Assembly (NCBI GenBank): GCA_016490735.1
Contig: JAEMWC010000268.1
Span: 626,501-690,500, forward strand
Direction of reading: 5' to 3'
From: Pachyseris speciosa
Taxonomy: Eukaryota > Cnidaria > Anthozoa > Scleractinia > Pachyseridae
DNA: 64,000 nucleotides
The notes under the pieces: generated by a model
What the model was told of the DNA's origin: nothing
What the model saw: the letters and a program-made list of their open reading frames with translations, nothing else
The model's database searches: none
Program-made: the position numbers and the translations under genes
Part shown: positions 31,991-44,639 of the stretch, piece after piece
How positions within the stretch are numbered: the first letter of the stretch is position 1
Layout of the letters: the number at the start of each line of letters is the position of its first letter

Positions 31991-31991
<1 letters not shown>
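31926..31991. repeat. (ATC)n(ATT)n microsatellite
   Basis: Trinucleotide repeat at the end of the duplicated block. Open frames across it encode only homopolymers. Confidence 0.9.
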
Positions 31992-34900
31992 ATCACTCGT
32001 GCCTTAAAGGCGACGAGTCTAGGATTCGGCTCTCTTCTTTTTCTTCTTCTTTTTTTCTTAGTCTTCGTGTCGCGATTTTCTCAGCACACGTAGCCACCAC
32101 GCAGAACTGCACAGAAGGGTTTAAGTCATCTTCACGTGTTTAGGACGTGCACGTGACTTGAGTGCCCTTTGCGTGCAGTTGAGTGACGTTCCGGGGAAAA
32201 CTACACGGAACTTCCAAAGATCTTTTCAACGCAAACCTTCGGTTCTTTTTCATTGTTTTTCTACAGGAGATGCTTCGATCATGAGTAATTTTGAAGGCTT
32301 CTCTGAGCATATCTAGAATCCTACACCGTTCCATAAGCGTTTCCTTTCTCAAACACTGAGCAGAATTATCCATTGACCAATTATGCTAAGTCATTTTGGA
32401 ATAAATACTATTTTTGTCTCATTAACTATGCAGAACATCCCATGGTGTAGTTGTTATTATGACCGCCTTAGATGCAAACGACCCGGATTCAAATACTGGC
32501 ACCACTCACGTGTTTTTTTGTTTTTGTTTTTTTGTTTTTACTTTAGTTTCTCTTATTCATCTTCTTTTATTATTTATTTTACAAGTGTTATAATTATGGT
32601 TATCAAAGGCTTTGTTCTAAAGCGGTTTTTTTTAATTTTGAAGGGATATATGTTGAGAGGGTTCTATGGATATACACTGCAAACAAGCGCAATGCGTCCG
32701 ATGTAGAAGGAGGACAGACTTCTCTGTTTCTCTTGTTTCCCGAAAACTTAGGGATACAAAATGTAGTTTTGCAGGCACGAGTTTAGGCTATAGGTTTTTT
32801 TAGGTTTAGGCACTAGCTTAGATTATTATTATTATTATTATTAATTATTGGGCAACGTTCGTCGTCGTCGTCGTCGTCGTCGTCTTGCGTTCTCTCCCGC
32901 GAGCAATAGCGCTAGCCATGATTACCACGAGAAAAGCTATTCACGGGTTCCTATAAGTATAGTGCTCGGCTTAGCGGCCCTTCACGCGCCGGAGCTCTGT
33001 AACAAAGTTGGCGTTTTTTAACGATATCTAAATTCCTTTCCACATTTTATTTTCACTATGGTATCATGTTGATCATGCACAGTTGGTTGCATTGCTTTCT
33101 CTAACATATCGTATTTTTAAGTACATTCAACATTGCTTGTGTTGTGGATGTCTAGAAAACGACGACCCGAAAAACGTCGGCATAGAAAAAAACCGACTAC
33201 CTTGAAAACGATAACCCGTAAAAACGATGAATGATTAGTGGCTTTTGATCTTAGGAGTTTGTGTTTCTTCATAGGCCCGCTAGCTTGTATTAAATAGCGG
33301 ATTTTTTGCATAAAAGTTACTGGAGTCTCGGTAAAATGTGAGGAGAAAAGATACTCAGCAGAATGAAACTATTTGCAAATACGTCATTTGAAACAGTCAG
33401 TGCTATAAAAAAGAGAGTAAGGTTTCTGCGGACATATCTATAGTTGGTTTTCACGTCACGTAAGTAAAAAATGAAATCGCTTATCATTAAAAAAAATAAT
33501 GTCAAGAAATTGAGATATTGTAGAAAAAAATAGGAAATAAACTACCTGTCAGAGTCTCAGGGGTGTGTGATGTTTCTTAAAATGAAAAACAAAAATGTGA
33601 TTAATTTATGCTGCGTCCGAAATTCTGATTACGATTGTTTACTGTGAGGGTTTCGTCTGTTGACTGAAATAATCATATGATGACCAAGTAATGCGTCTAA
33701 TAAAAAAAAAACAAAAACAAAAAACAAAAAACAAAAAACAACCAAAGCTTTTGAGAGATAAAGAGAAAGTCCATGTTTATGTTTATGTAATTAGTGATTA
33801 TGACGATCAATTCTCACCTGGCAGTTGTACTGCTTGATAGCCCGGAACAATATACTGTAAAATAAGGAATAGCTTAAAATTTTAGCACTTTAAGTAAAAA
33901 TAAACATTTATAAAACAGATTCACTGAATTGGTTTTATATGTTTAACTAAAGCGATTTAGACGGGGGAAAAAAGGGAAGAAACTAACGCTATCGAAACAA
34001 CGCCAGACTGCTATCTCTTACCGTCGCAACTTACAGTCAACGTAGGCTGGACGGCTGGGTAATATGCAAATAAACCTTCAATCGGTTTCATGTTATTTCC
34101 GGTTGCCGTCCTTCATGTCGCCGTCTACCGTAAGTTAAGGTCAGTATTGTTCGAAGTCAGCAGTAACCTAAATGAATGGAATAGATTTTAACATGTGGTT
34201 GTTTTCATATGATCAAATTTTTGCGGATCGATAGAACATGATCCGCGAAATTCGTGAAAGTTAAATCCTGAGAAAATATTTGATAACATCAATGTATCAC
34301 GGTGATTTGAAGACATAAGTTTTTCTGTAATTACCAGAGCACATTGTTTGTCTTTTGTTTTGGTGTCAAGTTCTCTCTTTTGCCTTACTTACGTCATTTG
34401 TGTACCGTACCTAAAGAGTGAACCAATCCATGAAAAATATCCAGGCGACTTTTAAAGTTTTTAAAAACTTTCCGTGGACCATAAGTCCACCCCATCAAAA
34501 CGTAACAACCTCGAGCACTCTCGTCTAGAAAGACAATTAAAGCTAACGTGAACCACCTATGGACCTATCCACCATAGAATGACATCGGATCTAAGAGGAC
34601 CATGACATAAAATTTCTTCATAGGTTGAAAGAGAGTAAGATATCATCCATACTTCGGCCGGTATACTACGTACGCCCTTAAGCTTTGTTCACACTAGTAA
34701 CATTACAAAACTGTTACGCAAATGCAATAAAACACTTTTTGCCAATGAGTTGGTAGGTGGAAAGCGTCATAAGTGGGAACAGTCACGAAATAACGATGTA
34801 GCAAAAACATACTGTCTTAAGGATAGCCGAGGGAAAAAACATAATCTCTTTATGTTTTGCCTATAAACTCAGGACTTCTGGCTACTTAATATACATAGTA

Positions 34901-36539
34901 CTATACTGAAGCTGTTGCATTAAAGATATCACTAGGAGCCATGGACAACGAGATGAAGTAAGTGTATATGAACCGTTTGCATACCAACCACCCATATATG
35001 TGCAGAAAATGCCGCTTTCACTTTTATGATTTATTTCTTGTTTAACTTTTGTGAGAACGTCATAATAATGTGTGAATAGCACCAACTGGTGTTTTTTACA
35101 ACTGTTACAGCCAAAAATACCGACTAGAATACTCGAGTTTTGCTCCATAGTACCGTTTGTTTGGCAACAAAGCCAAAAATACGTCTTTTGACCAAAGAAC
35201 AGTAACAAAAACTACACATTTTCGTGGTAAACCTTTTAATAAAAAGCACTGCCCAAAAATCAAAATTCTACATCTACAGCAAACCTTAAGGCCAGACCTT
35301 GGTAGCTGCATGGAAATTTTCCTCTCACTTTTTCCGCGGACCACACCTCAGCCATTTTATCTGGAGCCAGTCTCACGTATCTCAAGTTTACTTGATCACG
35401 CCATAAAATAATTCTGGAAAATTCAACTATCCATTAGCATGGGAGCCTTTCATTTCCTGCCACCCAGTACTAGCAGTAAAATTTGACATCGATTGAACTT
35501 TTTACCAGTCAAAACTAGTCCAAATGGCTTTGGTAGGTCCTGGAATCCTTCCACGTGAATAAAGAGACAGCTTCGGTTGTGGACCGCCATATTGGCTACC
35601 AAGCATATTTGGCGTGTCATTCAGCATGAGACTCTCTCTCACTCCTGGTTTCTTTCAGAGGCTTGCCATTACCCACATTCCAGCTGAATGGTGCCAGCCT
35701 GGGAGCCTTTGTAGAGAAAATTGGCTCGAAAAACACTTATAAAGAGGCAAATTTACCAGAATCAAGTTTGTTGACTCGGTAAACGAACAACGGCCACTAA
35801 TGTACGTGACGTCACACCTTAGTTCGACCCCACAGTGTCTCAAGACCGCGGTTATTTCCATCGCAACTCCTTATATGGAGAGGATTCGTGCTCCAGATTA
35901 ATTATCACCAAAAATTTACTAAACAATAGCAAAAACGCGGACGTTAAAGGGTTATAGGAACATTTCACATCACGAGACCTGGGCATTTGACACAACCAAC
36001 AAAAAGCAATGGCCAGACTTAACTTAATCCTAGGGTTATTGCCAAAGTTGGGGTTAGTTTTAGGATTAGGATTAGGTTTAGGGCTAGGGTTAGGGTTAGC
36101 GCTAGGTTGCGGCTAGTTTTAGGGTTGGCGTTTGAACATCAACGAGTCACGTGACAAAAATGCTCACCGCACTGCAATACCCTAGGGTAGCTAGCCACAC
36201 GTTGCTGTGTCTGTTGGATCAAAAATAGTTTGCCCTAAAGCAATGATTTTAAAACTGACCACCTCCCTTGCTTCCACTTTGCGCTTAGGTTTGATCTGGA
36301 GCTCTTGAGGGCTTGTACCAACAACCCTCCAACTCTAAATCCTTAATATCCTTTGCTTAGATTAACAGCAAACGTTCAAGTATTGCTAGTACTAATACGT
36401 ATCAGAGTTTCCAGAGTTTGCGATATGAAAATATCAAATGACCGGCAAATTTAAAACTATATTAAATAGTGATAATAGTGCCGTTACTCATTTGTGATGA
36501 CGATATTCAATAGTAAATTGCGCCTGAAATTTTCCAAGC
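31992..36539. other. Long intron tract without recognisable gene
   Basis: Seen only: ATT repeats (32,821-32,850), a (CGT)n run near 32,859-32,884, a stretch 33,025-33,210 repeated from 29,140-29,320, A-rich runs near 33,705, a stretch 34,545-34,890 shared with 15,575-15,870, and telomere-like repeats near 36,030. No frame has a recognisable domain. Confidence 0.5.
36030..36125 (+). repeat. Degenerate telomere-like TTAGGG tract
   Basis: Contains TTAGGATTAGGATTAGG, TTTAGGGCTAGGGTTAGGG and variants over about 95 bp. Cnidarian telomeres use TTAGGG, so this may be an interstitial telomeric tract or a simple repeat that looks like one. Confidence 0.45.
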
Positions 36540-36543
36540 AATC

Positions 36544-37969
36544 TGTACGGGTCCGCAAATGATCCCAGGACCGCAAATGATCCCGGACCGCAAATGATCC
36601 CCAAAATGGACCGCAAATGATCCCGGACCGCAAATGATCCCCATATTGGACCGCAAATGATCCCGAGCAAAAAATAAGGAATGGCATGGATTGATATAAA
36701 AATGACACACAAAAAACACGTTTTTCATTTTATGAGAATTATTCTATAGTTATTTTTGTTTTTTGTTTTTGTTTTTTTCGTTTTTAGTGGAAAATTTGTG
36801 ATCTTGCGTGACGTTGTCTGTTTGTTGATTTCAGGACGCCAGCTGCATAGTACAGTAATTGATTTTGTAAAAGATACTTGTTGCGATCGTGGACTGCGAG
36901 TTTCGCTTCATGTCTTCTGATTATTGTGTTGTACATCCCCGGACGTTCAAGAACATGCTTACTCAGATTTAATTTCTGTCGGGTATATGATCAACGCTTC
37001 GGTGCACGTGCCCGATTTCAGTGAAAATCCAGCATGTATAAATTAGCCTGGAAACAAACAGGCTCCGCAGTGGGAAAAAGAAGGATCGTGGCGAAAAAAT
37101 TCGGCGAGCGAAGCGAGCCGCCAGTCCCCCGCTCGGCTCGCTTTGTTCGCCGATTTTTTTTTTTTTGTTTTGGCCCACGTTCCTTCTTTTCGCTCTTTAA
37201 CCACACTGCGGAGCCTGGTACCAGGCTAGTATAATTCAATTGTATAATCACAAATACAACGGAGAATTAAAATACGCACATACCCGTAAAGGAATAACTG
37301 AAAAAATCCGCAGTTGATTTCGTTATCTTTTGAAATAAAAGTCTTTTGTTCACTGAGCACTCTCATTTAAAATTGTACCCAGAATACTAGAAGTGTTTCT
37401 TTCTCACATTCATGGGATCAGCCGACTGGCCTGTGGCAGGCGAGAAACGCGGTGATGTGGTTGAAATCGGAGCAGGGGTCAAAGATCATCCGAAACTTGT
37501 CACCGTCGTGTGAGCTGTGACTCCCACGCGTTCGGAAAATATGGCTAAACTGTCTTGTTCGTACTTCATTGGTATCATTTGTGAACGTTCTTGGAGTTAC
37601 TAAAGATAAGAACAAACACAAAGATCTCTAAAGACAGAAGGAAAAACGACATAGGTTTGGATCCTGGTGTGATAACACTGATTGACTGCTTCACATCAGT
37701 TGCACAAATTGTGTGACCACGTATACCTTTTTAAAATTAATCAGATGATGATAGTTGTGAGCCATGATTCAAGGCTTTGATTAAAATAATCGCAATTCAT
37801 GCCAATTCCCTATCCATACCATTTCACCATCCATGCCATTCCTTATTTTTTGTTCGGGATCATTTGCGGTCCAACATGGTGCAATACGGGGATCATTTGC
37901 GGTCCGGGATCATTTGCGGTCCAATTTGGGGATCATTTGCGGTCCTGGGATCATTTGCGGAACCGTACA
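36544..37969. mobile_element. Non-autonomous DNA transposon with subterminal repeats
   Basis: Ends TGTACGG ... CCGTACA, each followed inward by repeats of GGACCGCAAATGATCCC: six at the left (to about 36,665) and five at the right (from about 37,857), in opposite orientation. The inverted repeats extend to GGAATGGCATGGAT. AATC flanks both ends (36,540-36,543 and 37,970-37,973), and the paralogous intron near 2,088 has a single AATC at the same place, proving the borders. Length 1,426 bp, no transposase. A 4-bp duplication is compatible with Sola or Chapaev-type elements, but the family is not established. Confidence 0.85.
37044..37228. mobile_element. Foldback MITE nested in the TIR element
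   Basis: TAGCCTGG...CAGGCTCCGCAGTG at the left and CACTGCGGAGCCTG...CCAGGCTA at the right, with a GC-rich palindromic middle (GGCGAGCGAAGCGAGCC). It lies wholly inside 36,544-37,969, so it is younger or travelled with it. Confidence 0.65.
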
Positions 37970-38060
37970 AATCACCCCATGTGTATCTGGTGTACCTGTA
38001 GATTGTATTGTTATAGTTATTATTGCATCTCAGGTTTCATGTCTCTCTGTTTCATAACAG

Positions 38061-38357
38061 AACCAAATGCTCCTCCAGTTAACGTGCATGGACTCAACAC
38101 TAGCTCCACCAGTATTTTGGTTTATTGGGGCGAAGTTCCAGCTGATGATCAAAATGGCATCATACTGAGTTACACAGTTACCTACAGAGCCTTACCTAAT
38201 GGTGGTAAACAAACCAAGAATATTACTGCTCCAACAACTCAAGCTAATCTGACTGGTCTGAATCGATACACCAACTATAACATCACAGTGTTTGCCTCGA
38301 CTGTAAAGGGAGGTGGAAATGTGAGCGCACCAATCACTGTCATCACAGATGAAGATG
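38061..38357 (+). CDS. FN3 exon 13 (group A among group B)
   Basis: A 297-nt phase 1-1 exon (AACAG acceptor, donor GTACGT at 38,358). Reads EPNAPPVNVHGLNTSSTS, ILVYWGEVPADDQ, NRYTNYNITVFAST. Its upstream intron matches 2,055-2,160, so it is the only intact copy of the exon that survives as relics at 2,160 and 24,955. Confidence 0.85.
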
Positions 38358-38947
38358 GTACGTACACTAAGCTAGTGTCATTTTAACACAAAAGTGAAAA
38401 CAAAAAAAAAACACATTATTTTATGGCTATCAAACGGGGGTGTTCTTCATGTAAAACTTAAGTTAATCTCTTCTGAGAACACGTTCTTGTTAATATTGAC
38501 GTTTTCAATGCGTATGCTCAAACGATTAATGTAGTTTTAAAATTTGCTGTTGGTAACTCACACACGGATCAAAAGCTTGCTCAATTTTATGATCAACAAA
38601 TTGTAACCGGCGGATAGACTTGTCAGCGCCCTGATTAACTGTTGTGTCGTTTTGCAAGTATACGTTTTTAACTTTAACTTTTATTGAAAGTCAATGAAAC
38701 ATTGCTCAACATGGTTGAACATTTGTTGTTCAACCAATATTGAACGGCATTTAAACCCGTTGTCCCTGTAATGAAATTCTATGTTCTGTGTTTTCTATTT
38801 CGATCAACGTGACATTGTTTGAGGCCTTATGTCCACCCAGGCATAGAGAGGATGTCTGTTTGCAACTGTGTTAAACATTATTGAGAGAAATACAGCTCTA
38901 TTTTAATTGTATTCCTTTAGTAACTAATAATCGCCTTTTATTGGCAG

Positions 38948-39247
38948 AACCTGCTGGTGCTCCACAAAATGTAACTGGACGTAACAGCAGCTCAAAGAGC
39001 ATCATAGTCACGTGGGATCCTGTACCAGTTGACCTACAAAATGGTATCATAACAAAGTACACCATTACTTACCAGTCACAAACAGAGAATGATAATGGCA
39101 ATGTTACAGCTGCTGCCAATGCTACTGAAATAAAAATAACAGGTCTAAAGGAGTATGTGATCTACAATATCACAGTGTTTGCATCTACTGTGAGAGGAGA
39201 TGGACCACACAGTACTTCTGTTCTTGTTGTGAGAACAGATCAGGATA
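38948..39247 (+). CDS. FN3 exon 14 (group B)
   Basis: A 300-nt phase 1-1 exon (TTGGCAG acceptor, GTAAGT at 39,248). Reads PAGAPQNVTGRNSSSKS, DPVPVDLQNG, NGNVTAAANATEIKITGLKE, STVRGDGPHSTSV. Half-exon relic at 39,309-39,397. Confidence 0.85.
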
Positions 39248-39794
39248 GTAAGTTGTCTCTATCAGCTGATATTTGTGTCCAATTTCCGTTTAACTCGTTT
39301 GACTTAGCATGTAATATAATATCACTGTGTTCCCATCTACCATGATAGGAGATCACACAGTGGTCCATTTTCTGTTGTTAGAACAGTCCAGGATAGTAAG
39401 TCCATGCAATTTTGATCAGAACACTTTTGTAAATACGTTAGATGATTGACTAATATATCGAGTCAAATACGGAAGAAATCACATTGAAAGAAAATGTCGT
39501 TATAAGATGCCCAGGGTTGAATAGTTTTGTTAACATTTCAACATTTATTGGCTATTAAGGTTGCGCTTACCAGTATTGAGTTGTTTCTGAAGCGAAGCTT
39601 ACAGTTTACTCCAAGACAGCGTGATATAAGCTGCTTGCAAATATCTAGGTACATGATTGCGCTACATGTAGCGCCCTAAAGTGCTATCACAACCAAAATA
39701 AAAATTCTTTGTCGAATTAGAAAAGACCAGATGGTTAAATGAATTTGTTAAAATTAATCTCCTGTGATAGTTTAACTTTCACTTTTCATACCAG

Positions 39795-40094
39795 AACCTG
39801 CTGGTGCTCCACAAAATGTAAATGGACGTAACAGCAGTTCGAAGAGCATCATAGTCAGGTGGGATCCTGTACCAGTTGAGCAACAGAATGGTATCATAAC
39901 GAAGTACACCATTACCTACCAGTCACAAATAGAGAACGATAATGGGAATGTTACAGCTGCTGGCAATGCTACAGAAATAGAAATAACAGGTCTAAAGGAG
40001 TATGTGATCTACAATATCACAGTGTTTTCATCTACTGTGAAAGGAGATGGACCACACAGTTCCCCTTTTCTTGTTGTGAGAACAGACCAGGATA
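39795..40094 (+). CDS. FN3 exon 15 (group B)
   Basis: A 300-nt phase 1-1 exon (ACCAG acceptor, GTAAGT at 40,095), fully open but without an internal ATG, so start-based ORF calling misses it. Reads PAGAPQNVNGRNSSSKS, IVRWDPVPVEQQNG, NVTAAGNATEIEITGL, ITVFSSTVKGDGPHS. Half-exon relic at 40,153-40,247. Confidence 0.85.
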
Positions 40095-40639
40095 GTAAGT
40101 TGTCTCTATTAGCTGAGACGTTTGTTCAATTGCCGTTTACCTCGTTTGACTAAGCATGTACTATAATATCAGTGTTTCCATACACTATGAAAGGAGATCA
40201 CATAGTGTTCCTGTTGTTGTTATTGGAACAGCCCAGGATAGTAAATCCATGTAATTTTGGTCAGAATATTTTTGTCTAATATATCGAGTCAAATACAGAA
40301 GAAACCACATTTAAAGTAACTTTCGTTATAAGAAGCCCAGGATTGAATGGTTTCGTTTACATATGAACACTTGCTGCTAAGTTCGCGCTTTCCAGTTGTT
40401 TTTGAAACGAAGCTTACAGTTTACTCCAAGAGAACATGATAGAAGTTGTTTACAAACGCCTAATAATAAATTGGTTAAAGGTTAATCTCCTAGGTACATA
40501 ATTGCGCTACATGCAGCGTCCTAAGTGCTATCACAACCAAAATAAAAACTCTTTGTCGAATTAGAAAAGACCAGATAATTAACTGAATTCGTTAAAGGTT
40601 AATCTCCTGCAATAATTTAATTTTCACTTTTCATATCAG

Positions 40640-40939
40640 AACCTGGTGGCGCTCCACAAAATGTAACTGGCCGTAACAGCAGCTCAAAGAGCATCATAGT
40701 CACGTGGGATCATGTACCAGTCGAGCAACAGAATGGTATCATAACGAAGTACACCGTTTTCTACCAGTCACAAACAGAGAATGATAATGGAGCTGTTACA
40801 GCTGCTGCCAATGCTACTGAAATAGAAATAACAGATCTAAAGGAGTACGTGTTCTACACTATAACAGTGTTTGCATCTACTGTGAAAGGAGATGGACCAC
40901 ACAGTTTTCCTCTTCTCGTTGTGAGAACAGACCAGGACA
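40640..40939 (+). CDS. FN3 exon 16 (group B)
   Basis: A 300-nt phase 1-1 exon (ATCAG acceptor, GTAAGT at 40,940). Reads PGGAPQNVTGRNSSSKS, WDHVPVEQQ, KYTVFYQSQ, ITDLKEYVFYTITVFAST. Only the last third follows an ATG (40,849), which is internal. Half-exon relic at 40,998-41,086. Confidence 0.85.
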
Positions 40940-41129
40940 GTAAGTTGTCTCTATCAGCTGAGACGTTTGTTCAATTTACTTTTAACTCTGACTTAACATG
41001 TACTATTAAATCACAGTGTTTACATCTACTGTGAAAGTAGATCACACAGTATTCCTGTTCTTGTAGTTAGAAAAGCCCAGGATAGTAAGTCCGTGTAGTT
41101 TTAGTCAGAATACTTTTCAAATTGTTTAA

Positions 41130-41717
41130 AGTGCCCATAATGTAAAAAAATGTTTTTCGCTCATCTAATTCTACATTTCATCAAATGAACTTCGGTGAAA
41201 AATTTTTTCGATTTGGATAAAACGCGATTTTTTGACCAATTTTTACAAAGTTCAAAATTCTATTTTCTTGCGGTCGACCCCTACCGCTGATCACAAGAGT
41301 AACGTGCTCAAAATGACCACGTGATTGATGTCTGTGACGTAGGTTCAGGAACCTCACTTGACCTTGAGTGCATATAAACACACAGGTCGAGTGCGGGTTT
41401 TTTACGATATTGTGAGCTTTATTAGGTGTCCTTAGTGACCTCCGCGCTTCAATCCTTCTGAAGCAAGATTCCCACTTGTTTTCAAGTCAGATAAGTCACG
41501 ACCCAAAATCACGTGTTCCTGAACCTACGTAACGACTCACTTTAAACCGAGGAAGACTGGTGCAAATGGTGGACCAAAATGGCGGCAAATTTGAATGTCT
41601 TTAAAAAATTATAAAAACATTGCGTTTTATCCAAATCGAAAAATTTTTTCGCAGAAGTTTATTTGGTGAAATGTAGAATTAGATGAGCGAAAAACATTTT
41701 TTGACATTATGGGCACT
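41130..41717. mobile_element. TTAA-flanked foldback MITE 1 (588 bp)
   Basis: Inverted repeats of about 100 bp start AGTGCCCATAATGT and are flanked by TTAA at 41,126-41,129 and 41,718-41,721. The paralogous intron position reads TTTGAGGTG at 30,955, confirming the insertion point. TTAA target use fits Kolobok or piggyBac. No coding. Confidence 0.85.
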
Positions 41718-41721
41718 TTAA

Positions 41722-42648
41722 GGTGATCGACTAATATATCTAGTCAAATACAGTAGAATTCACATTGAAAGAGAAATTGGTTATAATTCAAAGCCCACTC
41801 AGGCATATTAAGGCATTGTGAGTTATATCCAGTCGAGGTAAAAATACAAGTTTCATTCCCAAACAAAGTAACAACGATTGAGCCAAATGTTAGGCTTCAA
41901 TTTATTTCATTCACCTGTGTTGCAGAGGCTTTTACCACTTGAAAATACGTATCCACTTAAGTAAAAACACCAATCTGAAAAAATAGCAAACGGTTTGTCC
42001 AAAGAAAGAACTTCTTCCACTAAGTTTCAGCTACTCGTTCCTTCCGTTAATGCCAGTGAACTGTTAAGTGACCTTTTTTGGTGAGCTGCAAGATGCCGCG
42101 GTAAAGTAAAAGCCCTTGAAGCGTTGAATCAATTTGTTTTTCTACCACAAAATCCGGGCGAAATGCAAGTCCATTCCAGTTTTAAGCTTTTCCTGAGTAA
42201 ATTTTTGCTCTTCTTTTTTGACACTTGAAAATTCACCTTCCGGAGTATCTGTTAACTAGTTCTTGATTTGTAGGCCTTTTACGCGAATTAAGAGACAAAC
42301 TTCGAAGAAGATGAGGTTTTGCTACGAAATGAAGAAACCAACTGAATGTGAAATAAAAATTTCGAGCCGCAGGAAGCGCGTGAAAGCTTACGCCTCGTTT
42401 TGGTTTGGGTGTCCCACACCTGGCTTGAACTTTCGATCCAATCGAACGCCAGTACCCGGTCAGCGGTCAGCTTAAAATAAAAAGCAGTTGACCTCAATGA
42501 GCTCTAAACTTGAGCCCGCGATGTGGTCACATGATAATGGTCAGCAGGGGTCAATTGACCATAACATGGATGTCCAGAATCAAAGATGTGCGCTGTAAAC
42601 TAGATTGTCATCGGTGGTCAGCTGGATTATAGCAGCCTTGCTGGGCTC

Positions 42649-42720
<72 letters not shown>
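41722..42720. repeat. Intron block duplicated from 30,960-31,990
   Basis: Same order of sequence as after exon 12, ending in a long ATT repeat. Shows that exon 12 and exon 16 are parts of duplicated segments. Confidence 0.75.

Positions 42721-42721
<1 letters not shown>
42649..42721. repeat. (ATT)n microsatellite
   Basis: About 24 repeats. Confidence 0.95.
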
Positions 42722-42726
<5 letters not shown>

Positions 42727-42739
42727 TGTTATTAATATA

Positions 42740-43500
42740 TAGATTTAGCCAAGCCTAAAAGGGGAGCTCCATGGTTATTATTTTATTTACTTGCGGCAAT
42801 ATTGTATGCTTAGAGCAGTCAATAGGAATTGACTGCGGTTCAAAAATATCAAAACATTAAAACATTACAAATAAAGAATTCACGACGACTATGTTTGCTT
42901 AAGAGTCTTGAAGAAAGTAGACAACTAAGCTTGTAGTAAACTGGACAAATTGCTACGCAATTTTGACATAAATGTCTGTGGAAAAGAAAGAGGAGTACCA
43001 ACCTATCTGATAGTTATGAGTAGTCAACAGGAATTGACCGTAGTTCGAAAACCACAAAACAACAAAAAATTGCAAAAAAAAATAATAATAATAATAAATA
43101 ACCAGGATGCGAACGTGTTTTCGAAAAAAACTTGGCGAAAGTGAAGATATTAGACAAGTTGCAAAAGATATCTCGCCGTAAGTTCGAAAACTTGCAAAGC
43201 AACTTTGGAATTTTGACCTTAACGGTCCGCACAGTACGAATCTGATCGTTTAGAGCAGTCAACAGGAATTGACCACAATTCACAAACCACAGAATAACAA
43301 AACATTAGAGAAAACCAAATTGCGATGAGTGGGTTATTGTAAGTTTCTTTTGACATGGTGGGGAAATTATACAAGTAACAAGCATATTTCGCAGTAAGTT
43401 AATAAAAATTGTTAAACAATTTTGCGTTAGCTTAAATGTCGGAGAAAAGAGAAAAGGAAAACAAACCGATGATTTGGATAGGTCAGTAATCGCATGGGGT
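42740..43500. repeat. Degenerate tandem repeat, ~200-236 bp period
   Basis: Variants of AGCAGTCAACAGGAATTGAC followed by a TTCGAAAACCAC-like stretch occur near 42,820, 43,020 and 43,254. Units are otherwise well diverged. No gene seen from 43,500 to 44,640 except a (GTGA)n run near 44,580-44,610. Confidence 0.45.
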
Positions 43501-44639
43501 CGAGAAAAATTAAGAATTAATATCACTTGTGTTTTCAGAAGTTGCTTAAATTGTCCTCTTCGCGCAAAACACAAGCAACACGAAACCCCCGGCTAAACGA
43601 TCAAACATTTTCCTGAACATTGTGTTTGACAAACACTACGTTGGGTGACTAGACGACAAACAATTTCCCTGCTAGCAGAGGTATCCACCGGCGAGAAACC
43701 TCTACTAGTAGGGAAACAAACAATGTTTGACCAAACACAAGACAGAGCGAGCTAGTACACAAGTCGCTTTTTGCGTGTTATCGCTAAAATTTTGACGTTA
43801 TGTGCTTCATTTGGTTTGCTTTTTACTGACTGTGAACTTTCTTGCTTGGGTTTGCTAAACGATCAAACATTTGTTCGTAGAGCGAAATGAGTGACTGCGG
43901 ACCTCGGACAGCGGTAGCAAGACGTGAAAAGTAATAATTATTAAGTGGCCGGGTATTCTGGAATCTAGCCAAGGCGCCTGAGGATAGGAAATGTCTTATT
44001 TCCTTGCATGAGGTCGCAGGAAATTTATTTTCAAACACTTGGTGGCCATGCATGCCTAGGCCTTGTTATATAAACATATGGCGTTGTTTTCTCCCTGTTC
44101 TCTTGTCTTGAACTCCAACCGTGTCCTTCAGTGCTAGTGGCATCGAAATAACTTGTTTTGATTATTAAGACATCCATTCCTTCCTGCTGCAGTCTTCCTT
44201 CGAGTGACAAGAAAAATCGTCGATAGGAAAAGCAATTTCATCATCGCTTTAAGATATTAGTAACAATTTTCGTCGTTTTCCATCTTCAATTCTCGGAGCT
44301 TCTATACTTAATCTATTAGCTTTCCACTTTCCAACTCCGGAAAAGGTATATTCAAGAGGATCGGACGAAAAATCATCCGCTTTACAGTCTTCACAAGCCA
44401 TTCATATTCACTTCAAGATACATAAACAGTCGAGTAAGAATCTACACATTTCTCCAACCCCCTGAAACTTGCAAACCTTGAGCAAAGAAGATTGCGGGGA
44501 CAAATACAATTCTTACCAGGAGAGGGACAGAAGAAATGTTTCATCCAAGTTTAATGAATAAATTAATCAGAATCGAGTGATCAGTGAGTGAGTGAGTGAG
44601 TGAGTGAGTGACATCGAAGTGCTTCCGATACTTCATGGC

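Noticed and set aside
31747..32143. Frames encoding poly-Ser, poly-Ile or poly-His/Tyr
   Set aside because: Trinucleotide microsatellite readings.
36544..36665. CRISPR-like or regulatory spaced repeat array
   Set aside because: The repeats are mirrored at the other end of a transposon with a target duplication, in a eukaryotic genome.
36484..36728. Three overlapping frames with repeated GSFAVRDHLRS-like peptides; also 37,777-38,057
   Set aside because: They are readings of the 17-bp subterminal DNA repeats in the TIR element.
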